Source of the DNA: Zygnema cylindricum
Taxonomy: Eukaryota > Streptophyta > Zygnematophyceae > Zygnematales > Zygnemataceae
NCBI GenBank assembly: GCA_037447655.1
Contig: JBBHKE010002397.1
Location: 69,891-133,890 of the forward strand
DNA: 64,000 nt
Direction of reading: 5' to 3'
In this document: piece by piece, positions 22,868-33,350 of the stretch
Position numbering within the stretch: the first letter of the stretch is position 1
Layout of the letters: each line of letters opens with the position of its first letter
Position numbers and translations under genes: made by a program
The notes under the pieces: generated by a model
What the model was told of the DNA's origin: nothing
The model's database searches: none
Seen by the model: the letters and a program-made list of their open reading frames with translations, nothing else

Positions 22868-23073
22868 AGAAATTCTATGGGCTCCATTGCCACACAGAAT
22901 TCGCAGATCAAAAGAAACTAATCTAGATAGTGCTGACTCCAAGTTTATATAAACCCAAATGATTGACCCCTTGACAATGAGAACCCCATTAGAGCTTCAC
23001 CCCTGTGAAATAAGACTTTGTGTGTGCTCAGTTCCACCACAGAATGCAAAGTTAAAATACCCAAATATCAACA
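22868..23073 (-). repeat. B3 5' LTR, internally deleted
   Basis: Retains the LTR's 3' end (CCCATAGAATTTCT, last base changed) and the first bases TGTTGATATTTGGGTA, with about 950 bp in between removed. The join lies in AT-rich sequence (AAAGTTAAAATACCC). The U3 palindromes and promoter are lost. Confidence 0.85.
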
Positions 23074-23524
23074 AACATTGCGAAGCAGGAATCCCATGGA
23101 GCATGAGGAGGAGTCCGAAGGAGACAGACGTCCACTCCATGAACTTGTCGTACAAAGGTCGTACAGAAAAGACATCGGCCATGGTACCTTTTTGTACTGT
23201 ACATTCTTTTGATTGGTTCGTTCTTCATTAGATAAGGGTTGTGAGATGGGTTTTTAGACTTAGAGAGTTTAGGAGGTAGCCACCTCTCTCCCAAGAGCTT
23301 TTGTAAATCTTGAAATCTTTGGCACTTTATAACTAATCTTCTAGTAAGGCGTTTTCCGTGATTTTTTTTGCTGTGGACTCAACCGAGTCTAAATTGCATA
23401 AGGGTACAATCAAACTGTGTATTTTCCTACTTGGGTAGTAGTGGCCTTAGTTGAATGTGGGTCAGTCAAAATCTGCCTAGAGGCTTCCTAAATTCTGTAG
23501 TCCAATGGGGGATACAAAATTTCA

Positions 23525-23790
23525 GGATCCACGTCACTATATGGAGGAGTGTCTTTGTTTGGAAGAAATTAGAAGTTGGAATGCAATCGTGGAGGAAAAA
23601 GGGGAAGAGGAGAAAGAGGATTAAGATATTTTGGAGCTTCTTCACATCGATAGAATGTGGAACAGAGAAAAACATACAGAAATTTCATGAAAGCAACAGT
23701 GTGCATTTGGAGGTATAAGAGAAGTAAAGAGAGAGAAGGTACTTGAGGATATCAAGGAGTGTAGAGTGTATGACTAAGAAATGAGAAAGT
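23525..23790 (+). pseudogene. B2 gag C-terminus and spacer
   Basis: Continues the zinc knuckle (HYMEECLCLEEIRSWN-type residues), an acidic stretch and QQCAFGGIREVKREKVLED, parallel to B3. It is cut by B4 at 23791 and resumes at 29173. Confidence 0.75.
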
Positions 23791-24858
23791 TGCAACTCTG
23801 AAACCTCCATAGGTCCTCAAAAAGGGCGGCTTCCAAGAAGTCTCTAGGATAACCCTGAACCTTTTTTGTTTCAGCAAGAATAACTGCCACTCTGCAGACA
23901 AAAACTTTGACCACCTTCACCCGTGTGAAGGCAAGACTCTCTTGAGTCGATAGCAAAAAGAATCTCTGAATTTGCTCCCTTGAGCAGTAAGTTATGGAGG
24001 GTCAAAGTTGACCTTTTGTATAGAAGCTCGTTGAGAGAGAGGGTCCTATCTACCAAATTTTTCTAAGTTCTATCTTTCTCTAAAACTCTATCTACTGACG
24101 TACGACACCAATCATATTACTTTGCCGTACAAAAAGGTACAGCTGCCAGTGTTCTTTCTGTACGGACATTGTATGACAATGCCAAAAAGTCGACACCTTT
24201 CATATCCGGATTTGTTTCCGTAATCTCCGGAGATGCCAAAATCCAATGTCATGGTGCCACGTGTCATCCAATGTGGCGATGACAACAAACCGACGAAATC
24301 CTCTTCCGCGATCTCGGCATTCATTCTGGTCGTCCGATTAAATGCAAATTTCAATCGTAGCCGTCATAAATACCTGCGTGGTATTCGCTTCGCTATCGAA
24401 ACAAATGTGCGGTACACGTTTCTTCTCCGTACCTTAATCTGTACTTAACATAATTGAATCTATGTATCCCGTAAATAGTTACCGTTGAATGAATTAGTCC
24501 ACGTGGAAACATTTTTATAATTATCAAATTCTATATGACTTAACACAAGTCTTAGACTAAATGGATAAGCTTCCAGCTACTGGCAGCTTTGACGGATGAT
24601 ATGTACCACAATCAAATCCTGTGTTTGACAGTTCTTCTTTTAGTAAATCAACTAATCTACTACCTGTAAATCAACTAATCTACTACCCATAAATCTCTTA
24701 ATAGCATAGGCAACCATGGCTCTAGCTTCCTCTCCAACTTTTAGTGACAGCAACAAGAATGGGAGTTGAAGAGAGGAGTTAGAGGCAGATTGCCTCGGCT
24801 TCTTTTTTGCATTTCATTTTAGACCTAGAAAATACTAAAAGAACCATGAATTTCTACA
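23791..24858 (-). repeat. B4 3' LTR
   Basis: 1068 bp, minus-strand start TGTAGAAATTCATGG at 24858 and end GAGTTGCA at 23791. A polypurine tract (minus strand AAATAAGGAGAG) lies at 24859-24870. Confidence 0.9.
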
Positions 24859-26350
24859 CTCTCCTTATTTTCTAGTCAATCTTTAATTTCAGACCACACT
24901 TCTCCCTACAGAAAATTAGCTTAGGGGAAGGCACAGGTTTGGTCATCATATCTGCTACCATCTCGCTATCTCGTTGGTACTCTAAACTGATTATTTTGTT
25001 TTCTACTTTCTCTCTAACAAAACTTAGTCTAATGTCCATGTGTTTCGCTTTAAAATGATGTTTAGGATTGGCAGAAATATCGATTGCAGCCTGATTATCA
25101 CAATTTTTTTTTTGCACCCCACTCTTAAGGTAACCAAGCTCACCAAGCAAAGACTTGACTCACATCAATTCTTTTACAACAGAGCAAGAGGCCATATACT
25201 CAGCCTCCATTGTGGACTGAGCAATAACCTTTTGCTGTTTCCTACTCCAACAACAAGCCCCATCACCCACATATAATACATATCCAGAAGTACATCTCCT
25301 CGTCGGAAGATCACCATAACTGGCATCACTTCAAGTAGTGATCTCAGTATTCTCCCCACCCAAATGCAACCATAGATCCCTAGTTCCAATCACATATCTA
25401 AGGACTCTCTTAGCTGCCTCCCAATCCCTCTTAGTGGGAGCATCTAGACTTCTACTCAGCACTCCTATCGCTGCAGCTAATTCCGGTCGAGTATAATTCA
25501 TAAAATAGATTAGGCTTCCGACTACTTGCCTGTAAGGAATAGTCTGCTTAAACTTCTGTTCTACAGGACGTAATTCCTCGTCTAAGATTATGACTTATTT
25601 TTCCTCATTCCCCTCACTTCCCTTCTTCAACTCCATTGGAGTTGTACAACTAATAGCCTTATCTATCTGAAATTTTTCCAACAAGTTCCCTATTGCTTTC
25701 TTTTGAGTCAATCTTATAATCTTTCTTTCTCCGTCTCTTTCTACTTGAATTCCCAAAATATATCTTGCCTCCCCCATATCTTTCATCTCAAATCTCCCTT
25801 TAAGATCGGTTTTCAGTTTTTTTTTTCTATTGATTTACTTAAAATAAGCAAATCATCAACATAAATTGCAATAAAAATAACACGTTCCTCATCTTCAAAA
25901 AAATAAATTGAGTGATCTAACCTGATCCGGATATATCCCTGACCGGTAAAAAACTCATGAAGCTTGTTATTCCACCTTCGAGGCACATGTTTCAATCCAT
26001 AAAGAGATTTAATTAGTTGGCATACCTTACTCTCCTCTCTTTCCTCCACAAATCCTTCGGGTTGTCGCATGAAGATCTCCTCTTCCAATTCTCCATACAA
26101 AAAAGTTGTCTTGATTTCCAATTTGGTGCACCTTCATGTCTTCCGCTGCTGCGAGACTTAAAAGTATGCGGACGGAGGGAAATCTGTGGACCGGGGAAAA
26201 AGTTTATTGTAGTCAATTCCTTTTTTCTGTGTAAATTCTTTTGCCACTAACTGGGATTTGTAACGCTCAATCGTGTTATCTGGGTTCAGTGTTAATTTGA
26301 ACACCCACTTACAACCGATTCCTTTTCGGTTTGGTGGAAAATCCACTAAC
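24859..26350 (-). pseudogene. B4 reverse transcriptase and RNase H
   Basis: Right to left: KWVFKLTLNPDNTIERYK (RT entry), YGLKHVPRRWNNKLHEFF, AIYVDDLLILSKS (YVDD catalytic motif intact), MKDMGEARYILGIQVERD and an RNase H tail with CDNQAAIDISANPKHHFKAKHMDIRLSF ending in MMTKPVPSPKLIF. The first RT Asp block reads MEIKTTFLYGE, with a base insertion and Asp changed to Glu, so catalysis is lost. Several frameshifts (near 25810, 26120 and 25590). Confidence 0.9.
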
Positions 26351-26352
26351 TC

Positions 26353-27426
26353 CTAAGTATCGGCTACCATAATTGAGACCATCTCCTCATTGATGGATGT
26401 CTTCCACCGGTTCCTATCTGGACAAGTCATCGCCTCTCCATAAGTATGAGGTTCATCTTGATGAGATAGTTTTGTTACCTTATTAGTAACCTGTTTTTCT
26501 TGCAACCTTTTGCTACTTTTCCTTCCTCTCTCAAAATCTTTGGCCGGAATAGATGGTTCTCGTGGGTTTTTTCGAACAATCTCGGCTTCTCGTTTGTCCC
26601 ATGATTTCGAATCAATTTCCACCACGACTTCCGTTTCGAGTAGATTTGACACTGGAGTTTCCGCGGCCGAGTCCTTTTTGGTCTGGTTTGTACCAGCAAG
26701 AATGTCATCTTCACTAAAACCTCGATAGTTAGGAAGGTTAAAGTCATTGTAATTTTCTGACTCAAATCTGATTTTTACTGACATTGTATACTTGAAGGGA
26801 TCAACAGACTTTCTTTGATCTATAACTACTAGATACATTACTAAGATTATATCTTCCCTTATTAGATCATAAACTCTATATCCTTTAACATCCTCATCAT
26901 ATTCTAATAAGTACCCCGGTTTTCCTTTAGGATCTAGCCTCCAATGAGACCGATCTGTATCTCGACTGAACACTAGACTGCCCAAAACCATTAAGTGAAA
27001 TATGTCTGGTTTCCGGCTGGTCCATCTCTCATAAGGTGTTTGACCTTTTATCACTAAAGTAAAAATTATATTTTTGAGGTAATTAGCATAGTTCATTGCT
27101 TCTGCCCGAAACCTTTTTCCTATCTTCTTATCCGACAATATACTTCTACCACTATCACTTAGTATCCTATTTAATTTTTCAGCTACCCCATTCTGATCCG
27201 GGTTTTTTGGAACTGTCTTTTGGTGTTGGACTCCATCTTCCCTTAGAAAATCCTTGAATTGGTTAGAAGTATACTCTCCACCATTGTCACTTATTACTCT
27301 CTTGATTGGAGTTTCATGGAGTTTTTCGCTCCATGCTTTATATTGTCTAAAACAATCCTGAGCCTCTAACTTGTTTTCAAAAAATACTCTGGAATACCGA
27401 AACCAATCATCAGTGATAGTCATCAT
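26353..27426 (-). CDS. B4 integrase, 357 codons open
   Basis: The longest open copia frame in the window. ITDDWFRYSRVFF begins the catalytic core, ISDNGGEYTSNQF carries the second Asp, and NQNGVAEKLNR-type residues (DQNGVAEKLNRILSD) carry the Glu. GQTPYERWTSRKPDIFHL and a C-terminal GKPGYLLEYDEDVKGYRVYD block follow. The zinc-binding HHCC part (HKRLGHVN and CSGCVEGKAHRLPF) lies in the next frame at 27410-27690. The open frame runs on into the RT entry (NRWKTSINEEM). It is open but not a complete polyprotein. Confidence 0.8.
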   Translation of the reverse strand: MMTITDDWFRYSRVFFENKLEAQDCFRQYKAWSEKLHETPIKRVISDNGGEYTSNQFKDFLREDGVQHQKTVPKNPDQNGVAEKLNRILSDSGRSILSDKKIGKRFRAEAMNYANYLKNIIFTLVIKGQTPYERWTSRKPDIFHLMVLGSLVFSRDTDRSHWRLDPKGKPGYLLEYDEDVKGYRVYDLIREDIILVMYLVVIDQRKSVDPFKYTMSVKIRFESENYNDFNLPNYRGFSEDDILAGTNQTKKDSAAETPVSNLLETEVVVEIDSKSWDKREAEIVRKNPREPSIPAKDFERGRKSSKRLQEKQVTNKVTKLSHQDEPHTYGEAMTCPDRNRWKTSINEEMVSIMVADT

Positions 27427-28262
27427 AAATCTCTTCCCCCCGGTGAGAGCAATTTGGTTGTTCCCTAAATATATCTATGTGCACTAAATCTAGAATTTTT
27501 TCTCCCTTATAGGTGGATGTTTTGGGAAAGGGTAACCTGTGTGCTTTACCTTCAACACATCCACTACAATCACTTAGATTCTCACTCTCACCGAACTGAA
27601 ACACTTCCACCACTCCCATCTTTTTCATCTCTCTTAACTATTATAGATTCACATGCCCAAGCCTTTTATGCCACAACATTATATCATGCACACCAACATA
27701 ATAAAGTTTCTTCTTTTCTTTGCTTAAAATCAGCCTAAACATCCCTAAGCTATCTTTTTCACGAGTGAAATAAACTTCCTCCTCAAAACAAACAGTAAAG
27801 ACTCCTTTCTTAGTGCTACTATCAAAACCTTTATCATCTAATACAGACGTGGAGATGAGGTTTTTGTTTAGCTCCGGAATAAACAATACATCGGAGAATG
27901 TAACTATAGAGTTCTTTCCTTCTACTAACACTTTGAGATCTACCAATCCTACAAGAGTAGTTGTGACTATCCTCCCATCCCCGTACTCTATCTTTACAGT
28001 GGGAATCTTTCTTATCTTAGTGAACAGGTGTTTATTCTTACACATATGCACGGAGGCACCTAAATCTACAATCCATTCTGCTTCACCTTTCAATCCACTA
28101 AAAGCACATTTCTGCTTTGTTGGAATTTCGACCTCGTTTATCCCCTCCTACTCCTCATCTAATAGAAGCTCAACATTCTCGTCTTCGGATTCCACCTCAT
28201 GTACTTGTGTCACAAGGGCCTTTTTCTTTCCTCTCGGGGTTCCACTGCTCTGCCCCTCCTTT
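27427..28262 (-). pseudogene. B4 protease and GAG-pre-integrase
   Basis: The frame 27641-28093 reads AEWIVDLGASVHMC. The active-site D-S-G is D-L-G, while the rest (KIEYGDGRIVTTTLVG, VLFIPELNKNLISTS) is conserved. The HHCC zinc segment follows in a shifted frame. To the right, 28093-28262 holds the gag/protease spacer, and then the (CT)n tract begins. Confidence 0.88.
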
Positions 28263-28273
28263 AAGCAAAGCTT

Positions 28274-28275
<2 letters not shown>

Positions 28276-28370
<95 letters not shown>

Positions 28371-28402
28371 TTCGCTCTCTTTCTCTCTCTCTCTCTCTCT
28401 TC
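28276..28402. repeat. (TC)n microsatellite, about 127 bp
   Basis: Nearly pure TC dinucleotide repeat with a few TTC interruptions. It replaces B4 gag and the end of its 5' LTR, so it sits at a deletion junction. Its Ser-Leu reading frames are artefacts. Confidence 0.97.
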
Positions 28403-29172
28403 TATCTACTAACTTACGACACTAATCATATTACTGTGTTGTACTGAAAGGTGCAGTTGCCGGTGTACTTTCTGTACGGATATTGTACGACATGGCCAAA
28501 AAGTTGACACATGTCATATCCGAATTTGTTTCCGTACTCCTTGGAGATGCCAAAATCCAATGTCATGGTTCCACGTGTCATCCAATGTTGCGATGACCAT
28601 AAACCGCCGAAATCCTCTTCGGCGATCTCGGCATTCATTCTGGCCGTTGGATTAAATGCAGATTTCAATTTTAGCCGTCATAATTACCTGCGCGGTATTC
28701 GTTTCGCTATCGAAAGAAATGTGCGGTACGTGCTTCTTCTCTATACCTTAATCCGTACTTTACATAACTGAAACTATGTATCTCGTTAATAGTTACCGTT
28801 AAATGAAGTAGTCGAGGTGGAAACATTCATATATTTATCAAACCTTATATGACTTATCACTAGTCTTAGACTAAATGGAAAAAGCTATCGGCTACTGGCA
28901 GCTTTAGCAGACAATAGGTACCACAATCAAATCCTGGGTCCAACAGTTCTTCTTTTAGTTAATGAACTAATCTACTACCCGTAAATCAACTAATCTACTA
29001 CCCGTAAATCTTTGGATAGCATAGGCAGCCATTGCTCTAGCTTCTACTCCAACTTTCAGTGGCTGCAACAAGTGTGGGAGTTGAAGAGAGGAGTTAGGGC
29101 AGATTGCCTCGGCTTCTTTTCTGCATTTCATTTTTTACCTAGAAAATATTAAAAAAACCATCAATTTTTACA
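28403..29172 (-). repeat. B4 5' LTR, 5' part only
   Basis: Similar to the B4 3' LTR from TATCTACT to the LTR start TGTAAAAATTGATGG at 29172. The 3' third of the LTR (R/U5 side) and the primer-binding site are lost. Confidence 0.88.
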
Positions 29173-29924
29173 AAAGTCAGATCTAGAATCCATAATTGAA
29201 AAAGGGAAAAATAAAAATAATGAGGATAATTTAATAGATATTTTGGAAACAGAAAATTGGTCGGAATGGGAGACTTCAACTGATTTCGAGGAAAGGGGAG
29301 AACTAAATCTAGGGGGGGCTCCAAAGGATACGTGAGAAGAGGAATATTTGATAAAAGGTTAAGAGGAGGAGAATTATTTTTTGGGAATAAAAATAAAAAG
29401 TGATATGGGAAAGAATTTCATGGGAGAGAGAGAGGAAACTTCTGAAAATGGGGTAATTATCATGGATAAAAATATGAGTTCGGAAGATGTAGATTTTATG
29501 AGGAACTTAATGGGGACTCTTGATATAAGGATACATTTTGGGGGTAATGGTTTTGACATCACTAATGGGAGTGATGCCATCTATGAAGGTGTGCCTCTAA
29601 AAGGGTTAGCATCTGGATGTGTGTTGCAGATTGGGGATGGGGCTGGCTGTTTGAACTACAAGAGGGAATTTGTATTTTGCTCGGATGAAAAAATGATGAG
29701 GTGGATAAAATCCTTGCTCCAAGAGATCGGATTTATAAAAAGCGACACACAAAATAGACGTGTGATCAACAAGATGCAATGTGTATTTTGGCCCATCTAA
29801 TACACATCTATAAACACGGGGTATTCACTTAAAGTTTTATAAGAGGAAAAGGAAAAAAAATATTTTGTTTTTGTTTGTTTTTATGTGTGAGCTGAGAGGA
29901 AAATAGACAAAAAAATAAGGGTAG
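29173..29924 (+). pseudogene. B2 deleted pol tail
   Basis: Plus strand counterpart of the B3 fused frame. The open stretch 29381-29800 gives GIKIKSDMGKNFMGEREE, GNGFDITNGSDAIYEGVPLKGLASG and MMRWIKSLLQEIGF, which are RT-tail and RNase H blocks. The upstream part has the Glu/Lys spacer (EKGKNKNNEDNLIDILE) with a stop near 29332. It ends in a purine tract (AAAAAAATAAGGGTAG) before the 3' LTR. Confidence 0.85.
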
Positions 29925-30314
29925 TGTTGATATTTGTGTATTTTCTAGGTCAGTATTGGGATAGAAAAAGAGCTGGGGCAGTCTGCCTCTAACCCCCCTC
30001 TCCAAGCCCCCACACTTGTTGTAGTCACTGAAAGCTGGATAGGGAGCTAGAGCCATAGCTGGCTAGGCCCTCTAGGAAGTTAAGGAGTAGATTTGGTAGA
30101 TTTACCAAAATGGTATATGGCGGACCCAGGAATTGATCGTGGTACCTACAGTCCGTCAAGAGAGCCGTAACCGTTAGCTTTGCCCGATAAGTCTTGGAGA
30201 AGTGCTTGGGTTCATAGGGTTTGATAAGTATTTAAACATCTACACTGAGGACATTTCATTTAACTAATGAAACGTACAGTAAAACATAGAATTTGTTATG
30301 TACTATTGCACCCA

Positions 30315-30343
30315 CGAAATAAATGGTGCAAACATTTATTTCG
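30315..30343. other. LTR palindrome H2, ATTTC type
   Basis: CGAAATAAATG and CATTTATTTCG with a 7-nt loop. It lies at the same LTR position as 20538-20574, in opposite element orientation, with one base pair changed on both arms. Confidence 0.75.
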
Positions 30344-30440
30344 ACGGTCCGGATAAAAAGCCGATTTGAATCGACGACCGTGGTGCGAGCCAGGATTCCA
30401 CAATGGTGCCTTGGCGTTTTCGGGCGCCGCCACTCCAGAT

Positions 30441-30450
30441 GACACGTGGC
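30441..30450 (+). promoter_or_regulatory. G-box in LTR
   Basis: GACACGTGGC contains the CACGTG core bound by plant bZIP and bHLH factors. The same core occurs at the equivalent place in many B LTRs, for example about 16351, 17682, 19792, 32429, 37420, 44414, 55634 and 61815. Confidence 0.5.
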
Positions 30451-30539
30451 AATATCTTGGAGGATTGCGGGATCTCCGGAACTCCAGATGACAAGTCTAA
30501 ATGTGACAAAAGTCACATTATAGCGATGCAGTAGAAGGA

Positions 30540-30580
30540 CCGTACAAAAAGTACTGCGGCATATGTACTTTCTTGTACGG
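30540..30580. other. LTR palindrome H3 with GTAC repeats
   Basis: CCGTACAAAAAGTAC and GTACTTTCTTGTACGG with an 11-nt spacer. It lies about 105 bp upstream of the TATA-like box. Counterparts: 20288-20328, 32526-32566, 16447-16489 and 14074-14113. Confidence 0.7.
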
Positions 30581-31063
30581 TACAGTCATATGATTGGTTC
30601 GTACCACAATACTAGGGGGCTTAGAGAAGGGTTTTAGGACTTAGAATATTTTGGTAGATAGCCGCCTCTCTCCTAAAGAGCATCTGTATAAATCGGCAGA
30701 ATTTGCCATTTAATATCAACTTATTCCGTAGACCATTTTCAGTGATTCTTTTTGCTGCGGACTCAAGGGAGTCTAAACTACACAAGAGTGTAGTCAGTCC
30801 GAGTCTTTGCGTGCGAGGGTGGTGGTGTTTCTAAGGGAAAGTCATAGTGGGGAATTTTATCCAAATATCATATTCTAACTTTGCATTCTGTGGGGAAACT
30901 GAGCACACAATAAGTCTTATTTCACAAGGGGAGAATCTATATTGGGGTTCTGATTGTCAAGGTGTCAGTCATTTGGGATTATATCAACTTGGAGTCGTCA
31001 CATCTAGATAAGCTTCTTTAGATCTTCGAAATTCCGTGGGGGAATGGACCCCACAAAATTTCA

Positions 31064-31855
31064 ATATCTACTCTATTAATTTTGAAGGATCTCAAATAGA
31101 GTTAAAACGACAATGTAATAGACTTAACATTCCTTAATTGTACAACATGTGTAAGTCTGCATTATACGCTTGTGTAACATATGCATTTTTAAGCATGTGC
31201 ACACGGTACGAGAGGAGTCCCGGGGGTATTGTTGTCCGGGCGCAAACCCAAGTATATTTCGAACGAATCCTGGTTATCCTGTCTCTTTTTTTCCGATGAT
31301 TCCTTCTCCTGAAGTTGTTTCTTCGGCTTCTAGTTCTCAAAACCGAAGGCCGTTTTCGTTTGGTTGGAAGAGAAGGTGGATGAGTTGGTTTTATCACGAG
31401 GCCGATGTCATTGTTTAGGATAACTGCCCAGGGAGTAAAGGATAAAGTTCCAGTGACCTTTCGGTTGTGGTCCTTCCGGGCCATTTTCTGCTTGTCTTTT
31501 CTTTGCTCTGAGGTGGAATTGCGAAGTTGTCGGCGGCTATCCTCCACCCCCATATTCCAAGCTCCGAACAAGAAACTCGTGCATGGTGGGCATTTGGGGG
31601 TTCCAAATCCCAGCCCATTAGGTCATCATCATTTTCACTCGCTGTGGTTTGAAGTTTTAGCTCCGCAAGCTTTTGTAACAGATCATGTTTGTGTTTTTGG
31701 AGTCTTTGTGCTGCAGTGAGAGGAGCAGCCCAAGAGGGAGATTCTAAGCGGAGGGCAGCCAATTTTGCTGCCATTGCAGCCAATTGCTAACTTTGCTGTT
31801 GGATGATAATTTTCGGAGTTAGCCTTGGCGGTATAACTTGGGCTTGTTCCAGTTC
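31064..31855. other. Unassigned block with a possible exon on the minus strand
   Basis: No LTR similarity was seen. The minus strand is open at 31415-31783 (122 codons) with an Ala/Leu-rich start (MAAMAAKLAALRLE), then a Gln/Leu/Lys helix-like segment (QRLQKHKHDLLQKLAELKL). A second minus frame, 31134-31571, overlaps it and is basic. Base composition is more GC-rich than the flanking LTRs. It could be a host exon or a captured gene fragment with a frameshift. I do not recognise the family. Confidence 0.35.
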
Positions 31856-32891
31856 TGTTTAAACTAATAGATTTCTATAGTATTTTATAGGTTTAAATTT
31901 GTTAGGATAAAAGAAAAGAAAAGGACGGGCAGCCTGCCTCCACCTCCTCTCACCAGCCCCCATACTTGTTGTAGTCATTGAAGGATAGAGAGGGTGGTTC
32001 ATCCATGGCTGCCTTAGTTCAACAGGCAGTTATTTTTAGTAGGTTACTAAAAATATACCTGACAGACCCAGGATTTGATCCTGGTACCTGCGGTTCGTCA
32101 AGTTGGCCGATAGCGGTCAGCTTTATCCTATTAGACTAAGACCAATGCTAAATGCTATAGTATGTGATAGATATATATATTTAGGAGGGAAAAAATCCAT
32201 TTAACTAAAACTGTATACGGCATACATAGATACAGTTTTATGAAAGTACGAAGTACGATTCTTTTCAAAACGGATATCACGCATTTTGTTTCGATAGTGA
32301 AACAAATATCGCGCAAGTATTTATAACGGCTAAAATTGCGTCTCGCTGAAAATCCAACGGCGCACATCATCGGCGAAATCCCGAAATTGTCACTTTGGCG
32401 TTTTGTGACGTGGCATTACCTTTTTGCCACGTGGAGAGATGACATTCGGTCATGGGAATTTCGAGGAATGTACGGACGTGTGAAATGCAAACACGCGTCC
32501 GCTTAATAGCCTTGTCGTACATAGGCCGTACAAAAGGTACACCGGCAGTAGTACTTTTTAGTACGGTACAGTAAATCTAATTGGTCCGTATTTCAGTAGA
32601 TAGAAGTTATTAGAGGGAATCAGGACTTAGAAAATTTTGGTAGGTAGTCACCTCTCCCTTTGAGAGTTTGTACAAATTGGCATTTTTATTGCCTCATAAC
32701 TAATCGGTTGGTTGGCCATTTTCAGTGATTCTTTTTGCTACGGACTCCTGGGAGTCTAAGCTGCATAAGGGTGCAGTCAACTTGTCATTTTGCCTTCATG
32801 GACAGTAGTGGTTGTGGCTTGAAATGGGTTAGTTAAATACTATCTATAGGTTTCTTCTGTTTTGTGGTCCAATGGAGGACACATAATTGCA
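31856..32891 (+). repeat. Family B 5' LTR of element B10
   Basis: 1036 bp, TGTTTAAACTAATAG...AATTGCA. AGTTC (31851-31855) is the predicted left target duplication. Clear hairpins at 32060-32101, 32278-32315 and 32526-32566. Confidence 0.88.
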
Positions 32892-32907
32892 GGTTATGGG
32901 CCCACCC
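32892..32907 (+). other. B10 half-tRNA primer-binding site
   Basis: GGTTATGGGCCCACC directly after the LTR is a 15-nt complement of the initiator tRNA-Met anticodon arm. The ATG inside it opens gag. Confidence 0.8.
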
Positions 32908-33350
32908 TCTAGGGTGCCCACCTTTAATGGATTTGGGTTCATCTATTGGGAAGCCATGATGATGGGAGCTTTGTGCAAAAAACGATACAGGGGTATCGTC
33001 AGTGGACAAGTGAAACGTCCACCTTCGGGAACTCCACAAAGATTTGGAGGAGTAAGGTTTCCTACAGCAACGGCTACCTCAGCGGAGGAGGCAGATGATG
33101 GGGATAGCAGTGTATTTGAAAAAGGGAAAAAGGAAGGAGACACCCATTACTCCTATTCCCACAGTACAGGGAGCGGCGACCGTAAAGACCACAGAGAATG
33201 ATACTTAAATGTGGGAGGATGTAAACATGGCTGCCAAGAACTTCATTCTCAGGCACCTCACTCAAGCTTTAACCACTCCTCATCTTCACATTTACAAGGC
33301 CGAGGAGTTGTGGGTGGGTTTGGTGGAGATTTTATCTGTTACATTATGAC
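32896..33350 (+). pseudogene. B10 gag N-terminal fragment
   Basis: Open for about 100 codons from the primer-site ATG: MGPPSRVPTFNGFGFIYWE, GALCKKRYRGIVSGQVKRP, then a stop at about 33199. The frame resumes in another phase (NMAAKNFILRHLTQALTTP, KAEELWVG) before similarity ends near 33345. No protease or pol follows, so B10 is a 5' fragment. Confidence 0.8.

Larger units (their letters stand above)
19804..23078 (-). mobile_element. Non-autonomous family B element B3 with target duplication AACAT
   Basis: The element is 19809-23073, flanked by AACAT at 19804-19808 and 23074-23078. The 3' LTR is 19809-20970 (1162 bp), the internal region is 20971-22867 and the 5' LTR is only 206 bp (22868-23073). 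The internal region encodes gag and then a pol tail, with no protease, integrase or RT core. It is the most complete Bn copy. Confidence 0.9.
19253..23524 (+). mobile_element. Solo family B LTR split by element B3
   Basis: The two LTR parts 19253-19808 and 23079-23524 (1002 bp together, plus strand, TGTTGAAATC...AATTTCA) are separated by B3. The bases before (GGAAC, 19248-19252) and after (GGATC, 23525-23529) match a target duplication at 4 of 5 positions. Removing it rejoins B2 gag at the zinc knuckle. At about 19461-19535 it carries a different tRNA-like module from other B LTRs, with an exact box B (minus-strand GGTTCGAGTCC at 19471-19481). Confidence 0.8.
23786..29177 (-). mobile_element. 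Autonomous-type family B element B4 with target duplication AAAGT
   Basis: The element is 23791-29172, flanked by AAAGT at 23786-23790 and 29173-29177. The 3' LTR is 23791-24858. RNase H, RT, integrase and protease are all recognisable. The gag gene and the 3' half of the 5' LTR are gone, replaced by a (CT)n tract at 28276-28402. The remaining 5' LTR is 28403-29172. Confidence 0.92.
15909..31063 (+). mobile_element. Non-autonomous family B (Bn) element B2, host of nested insertions
   Basis: Plus-strand element with a truncated 5' LTR (15909-16965), gag in pieces (16966-17069, 18383-19252, 23525-23790), a pol tail (29173-29924) and an intact 3' LTR (29925-31063). Three insertions interrupt it: a solo LTR at 17070-18382, an LTR at 19253-23524 that itself contains B3, and B4 at 23791-29172. 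With them removed, gag joins directly to an internally deleted pol, as in B3, B5 and B6. Confidence 0.85.
29925..31063 (+). repeat. B2 3' LTR
   Basis: 1139 bp, TGTTGATATTTG...AATTTCA. A full set of LTR modules is visible: tRNA-like hairpin 30118-30160, U3 palindrome 30315-30343, G-box GACACGTGGC 30441-30450, GTAC palindrome 30540-30580 and TATAAAT 30687-30693. ATATC (31064-31068) would be the right target duplication. The left one is missing because the 5' LTR is truncated. Confidence 0.9.

Noticed and set aside
27813-28425. Long plus-strand frames rich in Ser-Leu across the (TC)n tract
   Set aside because: A TC repeat is open in several frames. The non-repeat part is the complement of B4 protease.
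32060-32150. A functional tRNA gene at the H1 module
   Set aside because: Box A and box B resemblance is good, but the 7-bp acceptor stem does not form between the expected ends, no clear anticodon arm is present, and the sequence varies between copies. Recorded as tRNA-like only.
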